NCBI GenBank assembly: GCA_050725495.1
Contig: JBOHHM010000121.1
Span: 1-12,870, forward strand
Reading direction: 5' to 3'
From: JBOHHM01 sp050725495
Lineage (GTDB): Bacteria; Pseudomonadota; Gammaproteobacteria; Burkholderiales; Burkholderiaceae_C
Length of the DNA stretch: 12,870 bases
A program made the translations under genes and the position numbers. How positions within the stretch are numbered: the first letter of the stretch is position 1; each line of letters starts with the position of its first letter. The notes under the pieces are model-generated. The model was not told the origin of the DNA and did not search any database. It was given only the letters and a program-made list of their open reading frames with translations. Below, in pieces: positions 6,690 to 12,870 of the stretch.

Positions 6690-6864
6690 TCAGTGGCCTG
6701 GCCGGGCTATTTCGTAGCGCGGCTTGCCATCAGCGCCGACATTGAGCATGGGCACGACGGCTTCGACCCCGGGCACGGCTTGGGCTGCCTGCTCCAGTTG
6801 CGCCGCCTGTTTCGGTGATGCCACGCAGCCCTGCAGGAAGACCCAGCGGCGCAGCGACCCGGAC
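6690..6864 (-). pseudogene. BON-domain protein remnant (N-terminally truncated)
   Basis: Directly after the SDR stop codon, another minus-strand frame encodes SLRRWVFLQGCVASPKQ followed by AAQAVPGVEAVVPMLNVG, ending in TGA at 6690. This matches the second half of a BON domain: a beta strand with LxGxV, a helix, then a PGVxxVxxxLxV strand. Such domains occur in OsmY-like periplasmic proteins. The expected N-terminus with signal peptide and first strand is missing; the frame continues open under the SDR 3' end to an ATG at 6935 but that part is not BON-like. A decayed gene fragment is the simplest reading. A small coupled protein cannot be excluded. Confidence 0.4.
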
Positions 6865-7569
6865 TCAAACCAGCCCGGTGACTGGAATCGACGCCCCGTG
6901 GATCGCGCGGGCAGCGTCCGAGGCCAGAAAGGCAATCGTGCTGGCCAGGTCCTGCGGCGCGACCCAGCGCTCGGGATCGGCCTGCGGCATGGCGGCTCGG
7001 TTCTCGGGCGTGTCGATGATGGTAGGAAGCACGCAGTTGACGTTGATGTGCCGCTCGCGCAGTTCGGCCGCCATCGACTCGGTCAGCCTGATCACGGTGC
7101 TCTTCGATGCACAGTAGGCGCCCATCTGGCCCGCGCCCTTTTGCGCCGCGAAGGCTCCGACGTTGACGATCTTGCCGCCGCCGGCCTGGATCATGGGCGG
7201 GACCACCGCGCGCACGGTGTTCAGCAGGGTGCGCGCATTGAGGTCGAACAGCAGGTTCCAGGTCTCGTCCGAGGTCTCGTGCACCGCTTCGCCCATGCGA
7301 AAGCCGCCGGCGAGGTTGCACAGCACGTCGATGCGTCCGAAGCGCTGCAGCGCCAGCGCCACCGCGGCCTCGACCTGCTGCGCATCCAGCAGGTCAGCCG
7401 CAGCGAACAGCAGGCGCTCGTGTTCAGCGCCATACAGCTGCGCCAAGCTCTCGCGCTGCCGAGCCACCAGCACCAGCGCGGCGCCCTTGTCGGCAAAGGC
7501 CGCAGCGACCGCCCGCCCCAGGTTGCCGGCGGCGCCGGTGACCATGACCACTTTCTGATTGAAGTCCAT
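6865..7569 (-). CDS. SDR-family oxidoreductase resembling quinonoid dihydropteridine reductase
   Basis: A 234-residue Rossmann-fold NAD(P)H oxidoreductase. The start is ATG 7569, with AGGAG upstream and a one-base gap after the phhA stop; a longer open frame reading into phhA is rejected. The nucleotide motif is TGAAGNLG (11-18, G-x2-G-x2-G), and the catalytic pair is Y152 and K156 (AYCASK). The classical SDR serine is absent: the strand reads IVNVGAFA, with G138/A139 in its place. These traits, plus LCNLAGGF (83-90), GAFAAQKGAGQMGAY and VLPTIIDTPENRAAMPQADPERW (from residue 180), match human QDPR from memory (GxxGxxG, CVAGGW, LPVTLDTPMNRKSMPEAD, no catalytic Ser). The gene follows phhA, which needs tetrahydropterin, so recycling the dihydropterin cofactor is a plausible role. 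A generic 3-oxoacyl reductase-like SDR is the conservative alternative. Confidence 0.85.
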   Translation of the reverse strand: MDFNQKVVMVTGAAGNLGRAVAAAFADKGAALVLVARQRESLAQLYGAEHERLLFAAADLLDAQQVEAAVALALQRFGRIDVLCNLAGGFRMGEAVHETSDETWNLLFDLNARTLLNTVRAVVPPMIQAGGGKIVNVGAFAAQKGAGQMGAYCASKSTVIRLTESMAAELRERHINVNCVLPTIIDTPENRAAMPQADPERWVAPQDLASTIAFLASDAARAIHGASIPVTGLV

Positions 7570-7570
7570 C

Positions 7571-8473
7571 TCAGTCTCCTGCGCGCAAGGCGGCGCGCTT
7601 CGCATTGTGATAGCTCGCGCTGCCCCGGTGCAGCACCGTGTCGCCCGGCAGCAGCTCGCCGGGTTCATGCTCGGCCTGGCCGCGCAAGCGCTCATAGAGC
7701 GGGCCGAAGTCAATGCGGGCGAGGGCTAGCAGATCATCGAGATGGTCAAGCACGAAGTAGGTTTCCTGAAAGTCATCGATGCGGTAGCGGCTTTGCATCA
7801 CCCGCTCCAGATCGAAGCGCACGCGGTTGGGCGAAGGGTCGTCGACCGCGAACACGCTCTCGGTGTAGGACGATGCAATGCCGGCGCCATAGATGCGCAG
7901 TCCGTCGCGCTGCTTGACCAGGCCGAACTCCACCGTGTACCAATAGACTCGCGCCAGCTTGTCCAGCACGCCCAGCTGCTGCGCGCGCAGCCCGCCCACG
8001 CCGTAGGCCTGGATGAAGTCCGCCATCACGGGGTTCATCAGCATGGGCACGTGGCCGAACACATCGTGGAAGACGTCCGGCTCTTCCAGGTAGTCGAGCT
8101 CGTGGGGTTTGCGGATGAAGTGTCCGGCTGGAAAGCGCCGGTTGGCCAGGTGCTCGAAGAACACATCGTCGGGCACCAGCCCCGGCACCGCCACCACCTG
8201 CCAGCCGGTGCGGCGCATCAGCACCTCGCTCAGACGCCGGAAGTCGGGAATCTCGTGGGGGCCTATGGGCAGCTCGCCCATGCCCTGCACGAACTCGTCG
8301 CAGGCACGGCCGGGCAGCAGCCGCGTCTGCCGTTCAAACAGCGTTTTCCAGACCGCATGTTCGGCGGCGGTGTACTGCTCCCAGCCCTGGTCTATGGTCC
8401 AGTCGGCCCGCTCGGGTCGACCGGTTTCACCGGCTGCCAAGCCGTGCTTGGCGCTCGTTGCTGCTTGCTGCAT
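7571..8473 (-). CDS. phhA: Phenylalanine 4-monooxygenase
   Basis: A 300-residue cytosolic non-haem iron hydroxylase converting L-phenylalanine to L-tyrosine with O2 and tetrahydropterin. The iron-binding facial triad is intact: FHDVFGHVPML gives H136 and H141, and YWYTVEFGLV gives E182. Other signatures are RRFPAGHFIRKP (112-123), LDYLEEPDVFH and YGAGIASSYTES (195-205). It is a single catalytic domain without the regulatory ACT domain of animal enzymes, the normal bacterial form and length. AGGAG lies eight bases before the ATG. It follows fahA by 24 bases and precedes the QDPR-like SDR by one base. The usual bacterial partner phhB (pterin-4a-carbinolamine dehydratase) is not in the window. 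Confidence 0.97.
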   Translation of the reverse strand: MQQAATSAKHGLAAGETGRPERADWTIDQGWEQYTAAEHAVWKTLFERQTRLLPGRACDEFVQGMGELPIGPHEIPDFRRLSEVLMRRTGWQVVAVPGLVPDDVFFEHLANRRFPAGHFIRKPHELDYLEEPDVFHDVFGHVPMLMNPVMADFIQAYGVGGLRAQQLGVLDKLARVYWYTVEFGLVKQRDGLRIYGAGIASSYTESVFAVDDPSPNRVRFDLERVMQSRYRIDDFQETYFVLDHLDDLLALARIDFGPLYERLRGQAEHEPGELLPGDTVLHRGSASYHNAKRAALRAGD

Positions 8474-8497
8474 CGTGCTTTTCTCCTGTCGCTGAGC

Positions 8498-9817
8498 TTA
8501 GTTCGCGGCGCCGAATTGCGCAAAGGCCGGGGCATGGACGGACAGCGGGCGTGCCGGCAAGACGGTGGCGGCGCAGGCGCCGAAACCAATGCGCCTGAAG
8601 CCGGCGCGCTCGCTGTGGCCGCGCAGGACCACGCAGTCGCCGTCTTCCAGAAAGCCGCGTGTTTCGCCATTGGGCAGACGCAGCGGCTGGCGGCCGCCCG
8701 TGGTGAGCTCCAGCAGCGAGCCGCCCTGGCCCGGCAGCGGCCCCGACTGCGTGCCCGAGCCGAACAGGTCGCCGCTTTGCAGATTGCAGCCGTTGACCGT
8801 GTGGTGGGCCACCAGCTGGGCCAGCGTCCAGTAGCTGTCGCGGAAGTTCGAGGCCATCAGGCGCTCGGGCGCCAGGCCCGCTCCTCGCATCGCCGCGGTC
8901 TGCAGCCAGACCTCGAGCGTGATGTCGAAGGCGCCGGCGCGCCGGTTGGCCTCCGAGTCCAGGTAGGGCAGAGGTTCGGGGTTGCCCGGTGCGCGCTCGA
9001 ACGGCACGCGAAACGGCGCCAGCGCCTCCAGCGTCACGACCCAGGGCGACAGGGTCGAGGCGAAGTTCTTGGACAGGAAAGGGCCCAGCGGCTGGTATTC
9101 CCAGGCCTGCACGTCGCGCGCGGTCCAGTCGTTGAACAGGGTCAGGCCGAACAGATGTTCCTCGGCCTGGGTCATCGCGACGGGCTCGCCGAGCGCGTTG
9201 GGCTGGGCGATGATGGCACCGAGTTCGAGCTCGTAGTCCAGTCGCCTTGTGGGGCCAAAACTCGGCGTCGCGTCGTCCGGCCCCTTGAACTGGCCGAGCG
9301 GCCGCTGGAAGCTGTGGCCACTTGCGCGGATCGACGAAGCGCGGCCGTGGTAGCCGATCGGCACCCATTGGTAGTTCGGCAGCAAGGGGTTGTCGGGCCG
9401 GAACTGGCGGCCCACCGAGGTCGCATGGTGGATGCTGGTGTAGAAGTCGGTGTAGTCGCCGATCGCGCAGGGCAGGCCCAGCTCGACCTGCGCCTGCGGC
9501 CGCAGGGCGGCCTGCAGCGCGCCCTGGCGCTCGCTGCCCTGGCGCAGCGCCCGCGAGATTTCGCGCCGCAGCGCGCGCCGCGCCTCGACGCCTGCGCTCA
9601 TCAGCTCGCGCATGTCGTCGGTCTCGATCAGGCCGGCCTGCTTCAGGCCCAGCACCTGGTCGCCGATGGCCACGCCGATCTGCCATTGCTCGTCAGCGGC
9701 CAGGCGAAATCGCCCGAACGGCAGGTTCTGGATCGGGAAATCGGTCGTCGCCTCGTTGGCCGATGCGACCCAGCTCTGAAGCGCCGGATCGTGGGTGTCG
9801 TCGATCTGTGTACTCAT
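8498..9817 (-). CDS. fahA: Fumarylacetoacetase
   Basis: A 439-residue hydrolase splitting fumarylacetoacetate into fumarate and acetoacetate, the last step of tyrosine catabolism. Residues about 1-115 form the small N-terminal SH3-like domain. The catalytic FAH domain starts with CAIGDYTDFYTSIHHATSVG. Comparing with mouse FAH from memory, D124, E196, E198 and D230 correspond to the metal ligands, H131 to the catalytic histidine and K250 to the conserved active-site lysine. WVPIGYHGRASSI (151-163) and FGLTLFNDWTARD (223-235) are family signatures. The length is typical. It starts three bases after the VOC gene stop, so translation is probably coupled, and phhA follows after 24 bases. No visible defect. 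Confidence 0.97.
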   Translation of the reverse strand: MSTQIDDTHDPALQSWVASANEATTDFPIQNLPFGRFRLAADEQWQIGVAIGDQVLGLKQAGLIETDDMRELMSAGVEARRALRREISRALRQGSERQGALQAALRPQAQVELGLPCAIGDYTDFYTSIHHATSVGRQFRPDNPLLPNYQWVPIGYHGRASSIRASGHSFQRPLGQFKGPDDATPSFGPTRRLDYELELGAIIAQPNALGEPVAMTQAEEHLFGLTLFNDWTARDVQAWEYQPLGPFLSKNFASTLSPWVVTLEALAPFRVPFERAPGNPEPLPYLDSEANRRAGAFDITLEVWLQTAAMRGAGLAPERLMASNFRDSYWTLAQLVAHHTVNGCNLQSGDLFGSGTQSGPLPGQGGSLLELTTGGRQPLRLPNGETRGFLEDGDCVVLRGHSERAGFRRIGFGACAATVLPARPLSVHAPAFAQFGAAN

Positions 9818-9820
9818 GGC

Positions 9821-10363
9821 TCAGTGCGGTGCGAGTTCTTTTTCGTGCAGGAAGGCGGCATGCTGGGGCGCGCGCTTGGTGCGCGACCATTCCTCGAGCA
9901 TCTCCCACTTCACCGCGTCGAGCCGGGCGAGCTTGGCCTGCTCGTCCGGGTCCGGGCAGGCCAGCTCGAGACGGTGGCCGTTGGGGTCGAAGAAGTAGAT
10001 CGAATGGAAGACACCGTGGTCGGTCACGCCCAGCACCTCGACGCCATTGGCTTCGAGGTGCGCCTTGAAGGCCAGCAGTTCCTCGCGGTCCTTGACCTTG
10101 AACGCGATGTGCTGCACCCAGGCCGGGGTGTTGGGGTCACGCCCCATCTCGGGTTGGGTCGGCAGCTCGAAGAAGGCCAGCACGTTGCCGTTGCCGGCGT
10201 CGAGGAACAGGTGCATGTAGGGGTCGGGCTCCTTGGTCGAGGGCACCTGGTCTTCGGCAATGGCCAGCACGAAGTCCATGTTGAGCATCTTCTGGTACCA
10301 CAGCACGGTTTGCTTGGCGTCCTTGCAGCGGTAGGCGACATGGTGGATGCGGTCGATCTTCAT
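9821..10363 (-). CDS. VOC-family (glyoxalase/dioxygenase fold) metalloprotein in tyrosine catabolic operon
   Basis: A 180-residue protein with two beta-alpha-beta-beta-beta modules, about 4-66 and 82-135. Four candidate metal ligands fall at the standard VOC positions: H8 (IHHVAY), E66 (FFELP), H85 (VQHIAF) and E133 (RLELACP). The same H/E/H/E arrangement occurs in nickel or zinc glyoxalase I, whereas extradiol dioxygenases use an H/H/E triad. A charged C-terminal helix (about 138-165) follows. The start at 10363 has AGGAG upstream and gives the domain its expected N-terminus; the longer frame runs into hpd. It sits 19 bases after hpd and 3 before fahA, exactly between the enzymes making homogentisate and consuming fumarylacetoacetate, while hmgA and maiA are missing from the window. 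A role in ring cleavage, isomerisation or detoxification of these intermediates is inference. Confidence 0.88.
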   Translation of the reverse strand: MKIDRIHHVAYRCKDAKQTVLWYQKMLNMDFVLAIAEDQVPSTKEPDPYMHLFLDAGNGNVLAFFELPTQPEMGRDPNTPAWVQHIAFKVKDREELLAFKAHLEANGVEVLGVTDHGVFHSIYFFDPNGHRLELACPDPDEQAKLARLDAVKWEMLEEWSRTKRAPQHAAFLHEKELAPH

Positions 10364-10382
10364 GATGAGGCTCTCCTGCCGT

Positions 10383-11459
10383 TCAGGCTGTCTGCAGCAC
10401 GCCGCGGCGCACCTGGTCGCGCTCGATCGACTCGAACAAGGCCTTGAAGTTGCCTTCGCCAAAGCCGTCATCGCCCTTGCGCTGGATGAACTCGAAGAAC
10501 ACCGGGCCCAGCAGGGTCTGCGAGAAGATCTGAAGCAGCAGGCGCCGGCCTTCGGTGCCCGAGGTGCCGTCGAGCAGGATGCCGCGCGCTTGCAACTCGG
10601 CCACCGGCTCGCCGTGGCCGGGCAGCCGGCCTTCGAGCATTTCGTAGTAGGTGGCCGGCGGCGCTGTCATGAACGGCAGGCCGGATTTCTTCAGCGCGTC
10701 CCAGGTCGCGTACAGGTCGTCGGTGAGCAGCGCCACATGCTGGATGCCCTCGCCGTTGAACTGCATCAAAAACTCTTCGATCTGGCCCGAGCCCTTGGAC
10801 GATTCCTCGTTCAGCGGGATGCGGATCTTGCCGTCGGGCGCGGTCATGGCCTTGGAAGTCAGGCCCGTGTATTCGCCCTTGATGTCGAAGTAGCGGATCT
10901 CGCGGAAGTTGAACAGCCGCTCGTAGAAGCCCGCCCAGTAGCCCATGCGGCCGCGGTAGACATTGTGGGTCAGGTGGTCGATCAGCTTCAGGCCCACGCC
11001 CTTGGGGTTGCGCTCCACGCCGGGCAGGAACTCGAAGTCGATGTCGTAGATCGAGCGGCCTTCGGCGAAGCGGTCGATCAGGTACAGCGGTGCGCCGCCT
11101 ATGCCCTTGATCGCCGGCAGGCGCAGCTCCATCGGCCCGGTCGGGATCTCGATGGGCTGGGCGCCCAGCTCGAGCGCGCGCGCATAGGCCTGGTGCGCAT
11201 CCTTGACGCGAAACGCCATGCCGCAGGCGCTGGGGCCGTGCTCGGCGGCGAAGTACGCCGCCGCGCTCTTGGGTTCGCTGTTGACGATGAAGTTGATCTC
11301 GCCCTGGCGGTACAGCGCGACGTTCTTCGAGCGGTGCTGCGCGACCTTGGTGAAGCCCATTGTCTCGAACAGCGGTTCGAGCACGTTGGGGGTCGGGGAG
11401 GCGAATTCGACGAACTCGAAGCCCATGAGGCCCATGGGGTTGTCAAACAGATCGGACAT
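10383..11459 (-). CDS. hpd: 4-Hydroxyphenylpyruvate dioxygenase
   Basis: A 358-residue Fe(II) dioxygenase converting 4-hydroxyphenylpyruvate to homogentisate. Two VOC-type domains are present. The C-terminal one holds the iron triad H162 (IDHLTHNV), H241 (IQHVALLT) and E323 (FFEFIQRKGD), within one residue of the positions I recall for the Pseudomonas enzyme (161, 240, 322). Further signatures are GYWAGFYERLFNFREIRYFD (173-192), SKGSGQIEEFLMQFNGEGIQH and the closing FGEGNFKALFESIERDQ. Length and order are normal for the bacterial enzyme. The ATG at 11459 has AAGGAAG upstream. It lies 24 bases after the amino acid dehydrogenase and 19 bases before the VOC gene, second in the operon. Alternative identity as hydroxymandelate synthase is unlikely given the catabolic neighbours. 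Confidence 0.97.
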   Translation of the reverse strand: MSDLFDNPMGLMGFEFVEFASPTPNVLEPLFETMGFTKVAQHRSKNVALYRQGEINFIVNSEPKSAAAYFAAEHGPSACGMAFRVKDAHQAYARALELGAQPIEIPTGPMELRLPAIKGIGGAPLYLIDRFAEGRSIYDIDFEFLPGVERNPKGVGLKLIDHLTHNVYRGRMGYWAGFYERLFNFREIRYFDIKGEYTGLTSKAMTAPDGKIRIPLNEESSKGSGQIEEFLMQFNGEGIQHVALLTDDLYATWDALKKSGLPFMTAPPATYYEMLEGRLPGHGEPVAELQARGILLDGTSGTEGRRLLLQIFSQTLLGPVFFEFIQRKGDDGFGEGNFKALFESIERDQVRRGVLQTA

Positions 11460-11483
11460 GATGGCTTCCTTGTACGGGATGGG

Positions 11484-12710
11484 TTAGATGAGCTGGCCGA
11501 GTGCGAGTTCGAAGGCGGTGCTCGCGATGCCGGTGCGCGCTGTGGAGCGGGCGTGGCAGCGTTCGAGCGCGGCGGCGATGGTGGCCGAGACGTCGCCAAA
11601 GATCGCCCCGTCGGAAATCTCGACATTGCCCTGCATCAAAAAGGCGAAGGCGCGTGCCATGCCGCAGTTCGCGATGAAGTCGGGGATGACGGCGACATGG
11701 GCATCGGCGTGTTCGTAGATCGGGCCGTAGAAGATCTCCTTGTCGGCAAACGGCACGTTGGCGCCGCTGGAGACAACTTCGAGCCCGCCCTTGACCAGCT
11801 GGTCGACCTGCTCGCGCGTCACCAGGCGCGAGGCGGCGCAGGGCAGGAAGATGTCCGCGCCTGCGCTCCAGACGCTGCGGTTGATCTCGTCGAACGGCAT
11901 GAGTTGGTCGGCGACCAGCTGGTTGCCCTTCTTGGCGAGAAACAGGCTGCGCACCTGTTCGGGACCGAAGCCTTCGGGGTTCAACAGCCCGCCCTCGCGG
12001 TCGATGATGCCGACCACCTTCGCACCGGCCTGAGCCAGGTAGGCCGCCGCCGCGGAGCCGACATTGCCCCAGCCCTGCACGATCACGCGCTTGCCTGCGA
12101 CCTGGCCGCCGTAAATCCGGTAGTGGTGCAGCACCGACTCGGCCACGCCCCAGCCGGTGATCAGGTCGGCCACCAGGTATTTGCGAGTCGGCTCGGGCGT
12201 GTAGCGCGGGTCTTCGACGACTTTCGCCACCCCCATGCGCAGCTGGCCCACCTTCTGGATGCGCTCGCTCTCACTGGGCTGGAAGTGGCCGTTGACCACG
12301 CCTTCCTGCGGGTGCCACAGGCCGTAGCTTTCGGTGATCGGAATGACCTCATGCACCTCGTCGATGTTGAGGTCGCCACCCGTGCCGTAATAGGTCTTGA
12401 GCAGCGGCATCACGGCCTGGTACCAGCGGCGCAGCACCCCGTCCTTGCGCGGGTCGGCGGGATCGAAGTCGATGCCCGACTTGGCGCCGCCGATTGCCGG
12501 GCCGGAGACCGCGAACTTGACCTCCATGGTCTTGGCCAGCGATTCGACCTCGCGCCGGTCGAGCCCCTTGCGCATGCGGGTGCCGCCGCCGGCCGCGCCG
12601 CCGCGCAGCGAGTTGATCACGACCCAGCCGCGGGCCGGGGTTTCACTGTCGTGCCACTCGAACACGATCTCGGGCGCCTTGTTTTCAAAGCGGTTAAGCA
12701 GGTCTTTCAT
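11484..12710 (-). CDS. Glu/Leu/Phe/Val-type (ELFV) amino acid dehydrogenase
   Basis: A 408-residue NAD(P)-dependent dehydrogenase that oxidatively deaminates an L-amino acid to its 2-oxo acid. The N-terminal domain has NSLRGGAAGGGTRM (33-46), the two active-site lysines K65 (MEVKFAV) and K77 (GGAKSGIDFDP), and D113 in TGGDLN where the family has its catalytic Asp. The Rossmann domain has VQGWGNVGSAAA (211-222), then PCAASRLVT and SSGANVPF. It resembles neither classical glutamate nor leucine dehydrogenase closely: GGGTRM and YGTGGDLNIDEVHEV are unusual variants. Being first in a Phe/Tyr catabolic operon, it may supply 4-hydroxyphenylpyruvate from tyrosine, or deaminate phenylalanine, in place of an aminotransferase; this is inferred from context. 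The start at 12710 is preceded by AGGAAG, while a longer frame reaches into repeat-like sequence and is rejected. Confidence 0.9.
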   Translation of the reverse strand: MKDLLNRFENKAPEIVFEWHDSETPARGWVVINSLRGGAAGGGTRMRKGLDRREVESLAKTMEVKFAVSGPAIGGAKSGIDFDPADPRKDGVLRRWYQAVMPLLKTYYGTGGDLNIDEVHEVIPITESYGLWHPQEGVVNGHFQPSESERIQKVGQLRMGVAKVVEDPRYTPEPTRKYLVADLITGWGVAESVLHHYRIYGGQVAGKRVIVQGWGNVGSAAAAYLAQAGAKVVGIIDREGGLLNPEGFGPEQVRSLFLAKKGNQLVADQLMPFDEINRSVWSAGADIFLPCAASRLVTREQVDQLVKGGLEVVSSGANVPFADKEIFYGPIYEHADAHVAVIPDFIANCGMARAFAFLMQGNVEISDGAIFGDVSATIAAALERCHARSTARTGIASTAFELALGQLI

Positions 12711-12740
12711 TTCAGTCTTTCTTCCTAGTTGTTCCACTGC

Positions 12741-12761
12741 GCGTCGCACGACCCGCGACGC
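12741..12761. promoter_or_regulatory. Inverted repeat upstream of the aromatic amino acid operon
   Basis: GCGTCGC (12741-12747) and GCGACGC (12755-12761) are perfect 7-base inverted arms separated by seven bases. They lie about 30-50 bases upstream of the amino acid dehydrogenase start, in the operon's leader or promoter region. The symmetry suits a dimeric regulator or an mRNA hairpin. I could not identify a convincing -35/-10 pair nearby, nor the regulator. Confidence 0.35.
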
Positions 12762-12779
12762 ATGAAACCGACGCAGCCC

Positions 12780-12870
12780 ATTCGGGGAACACCGCGGAAC
12801 CGGCTTTGCCGGGCCGCTGGTGTTGCCCCCTTGAGGGGGGAGGCGGCTACACGAAGTGAGCAAGCAACGG
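12780..12870. repeat. Hairpin-rich dispersed intergenic repeat (Comamonadaceae-like), runs off the right edge
   Basis: Two adjacent stem-loops are visible. The first spans 12788-12824: AACACC pairs with GGTGTT, GCGG with CCGC, and CCGGC with GCCGG around TTT, with small bulges. The second spans 12826-12839: CCCCC-TTGA-GGGGG. The tail continues as AGGCGGCTACACGAAGTGAG to the edge. From memory, very similar blocks recur between genes in Polaromonas, Rhodoferax and relatives, so I read it as an interspersed repeat rather than a gene. Either hairpin could also block readthrough transcription. Confidence 0.6.

Noticed and set aside
7570..7713. A 48-codon N-terminal extension of the SDR.
   Set aside because: It overlaps the phhA 3' end in another frame, is Cys/Arg-rich, and a good AGGAG precedes the ATG at 7569, which gives the normal SDR N-terminus.
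9821..10363. Naming the VOC gene hmgA or a glyoxalase I.
   Set aside because: It is not homologous to HmgA (a cupin of about 430 residues), and its location alone does not prove function; only the VOC family is supported.
7742..10447. A 901-codon open frame on the plus strand across phhA, fahA and the VOC gene.
   Set aside because: It is antisense to three clearly recognised enzymes, and its translation is low-complexity (His, Arg, Gln, Val-rich) with no domain. It is the usual stop-free antisense frame of high-GC coding DNA.
10347..12728. A 793-codon open frame on the plus strand across hpd and the amino acid dehydrogenase.
   Set aside because: Same reason: it mirrors the codon pattern of the minus-strand genes and has no recognisable fold or start context.
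1..12870. CRISPR array, tRNA, rRNA or transposase.
   Set aside because: No regularly spaced direct repeats, no cloverleaf or rRNA-like stretches, and no transposase motifs were seen; the array probably lies beyond the left edge.

Overview
The window looks like a chromosomal segment of a high-GC betaproteobacterium, probably a Comamonadaceae/Burkholderiales relative (Polaromonas, Rhodoferax, Variovorax type). This is judged from three things: the Bug-family solute-binding protein, the phenylalanine/tyrosine catabolic gene set, and a hairpin-rich repeat at the right end resembling dispersed repeats I associate with that family. The organism is an inference, not an identification. Every gene except one GntR regulator lies on the minus strand, so the window is best read from right to left.

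Right block (about 6.7-12.9 kb) is a tightly packed aromatic amino acid catabolic operon. In order of transcription it holds an ELFV-family amino acid dehydrogenase, 4-hydroxyphenylpyruvate dioxygenase (hpd), a small VOC-fold metalloprotein, fumarylacetoacetase (fahA), phenylalanine 4-hydroxylase (phhA), and a short-chain dehydrogenase with several hallmarks of animal quinonoid dihydropteridine reductase. Gaps between genes are 1-24 bases. Together they suggest Phe -> Tyr (PhhA, pterin cofactor regenerated by the SDR), Tyr -> 4-hydroxyphenylpyruvate (possibly the dehydrogenase), -> homogentisate (Hpd), and later fumarylacetoacetate -> fumarate + acetoacetate (FahA). Three usual genes are not in the window: homogentisate dioxygenase, maleylacetoacetate isomerase and the pterin dehydratase phhB. 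The VOC gene sits where ring cleavage or isomerisation would be expected. A BON-domain remnant follows the SDR.

Middle block (2.6-6.7 kb): a GntR/HutC regulator on the plus strand faces a three-gene minus-strand operon encoding a Bug-type periplasmic binding protein, a TauE/SafE permease and a metal-dependent aminohydrolase. The 115-base intergenic region has a clear sigma-70 promoter for the operon (TTGACA, 17-base spacer, TATCTT) whose spacer is filled by a 16-base near-palindrome, a likely GntR operator. The block looks like uptake and deamination or dehalogenation of a small nitrogenous or acidic compound; the substrate cannot be read from sequence.

Left block (1-2.5 kb): the start of a type III-A CRISPR-Cas effector operon. 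A CARF protein of the NE0113/SSO2081-like ring nuclease family, with a C-terminal winged-helix-like domain, overlaps cas10/csm1 by 8 bases; cas10 runs off the left edge after about 427 codons. This part is visibly lower in GC (about 50-60 % in sampled lines, against about 65-70 % elsewhere), consistent with horizontal acquisition. The CARF gene itself shifts to high GC in its 3' half. No CRISPR array, tRNA, rRNA or intact insertion sequence was seen.
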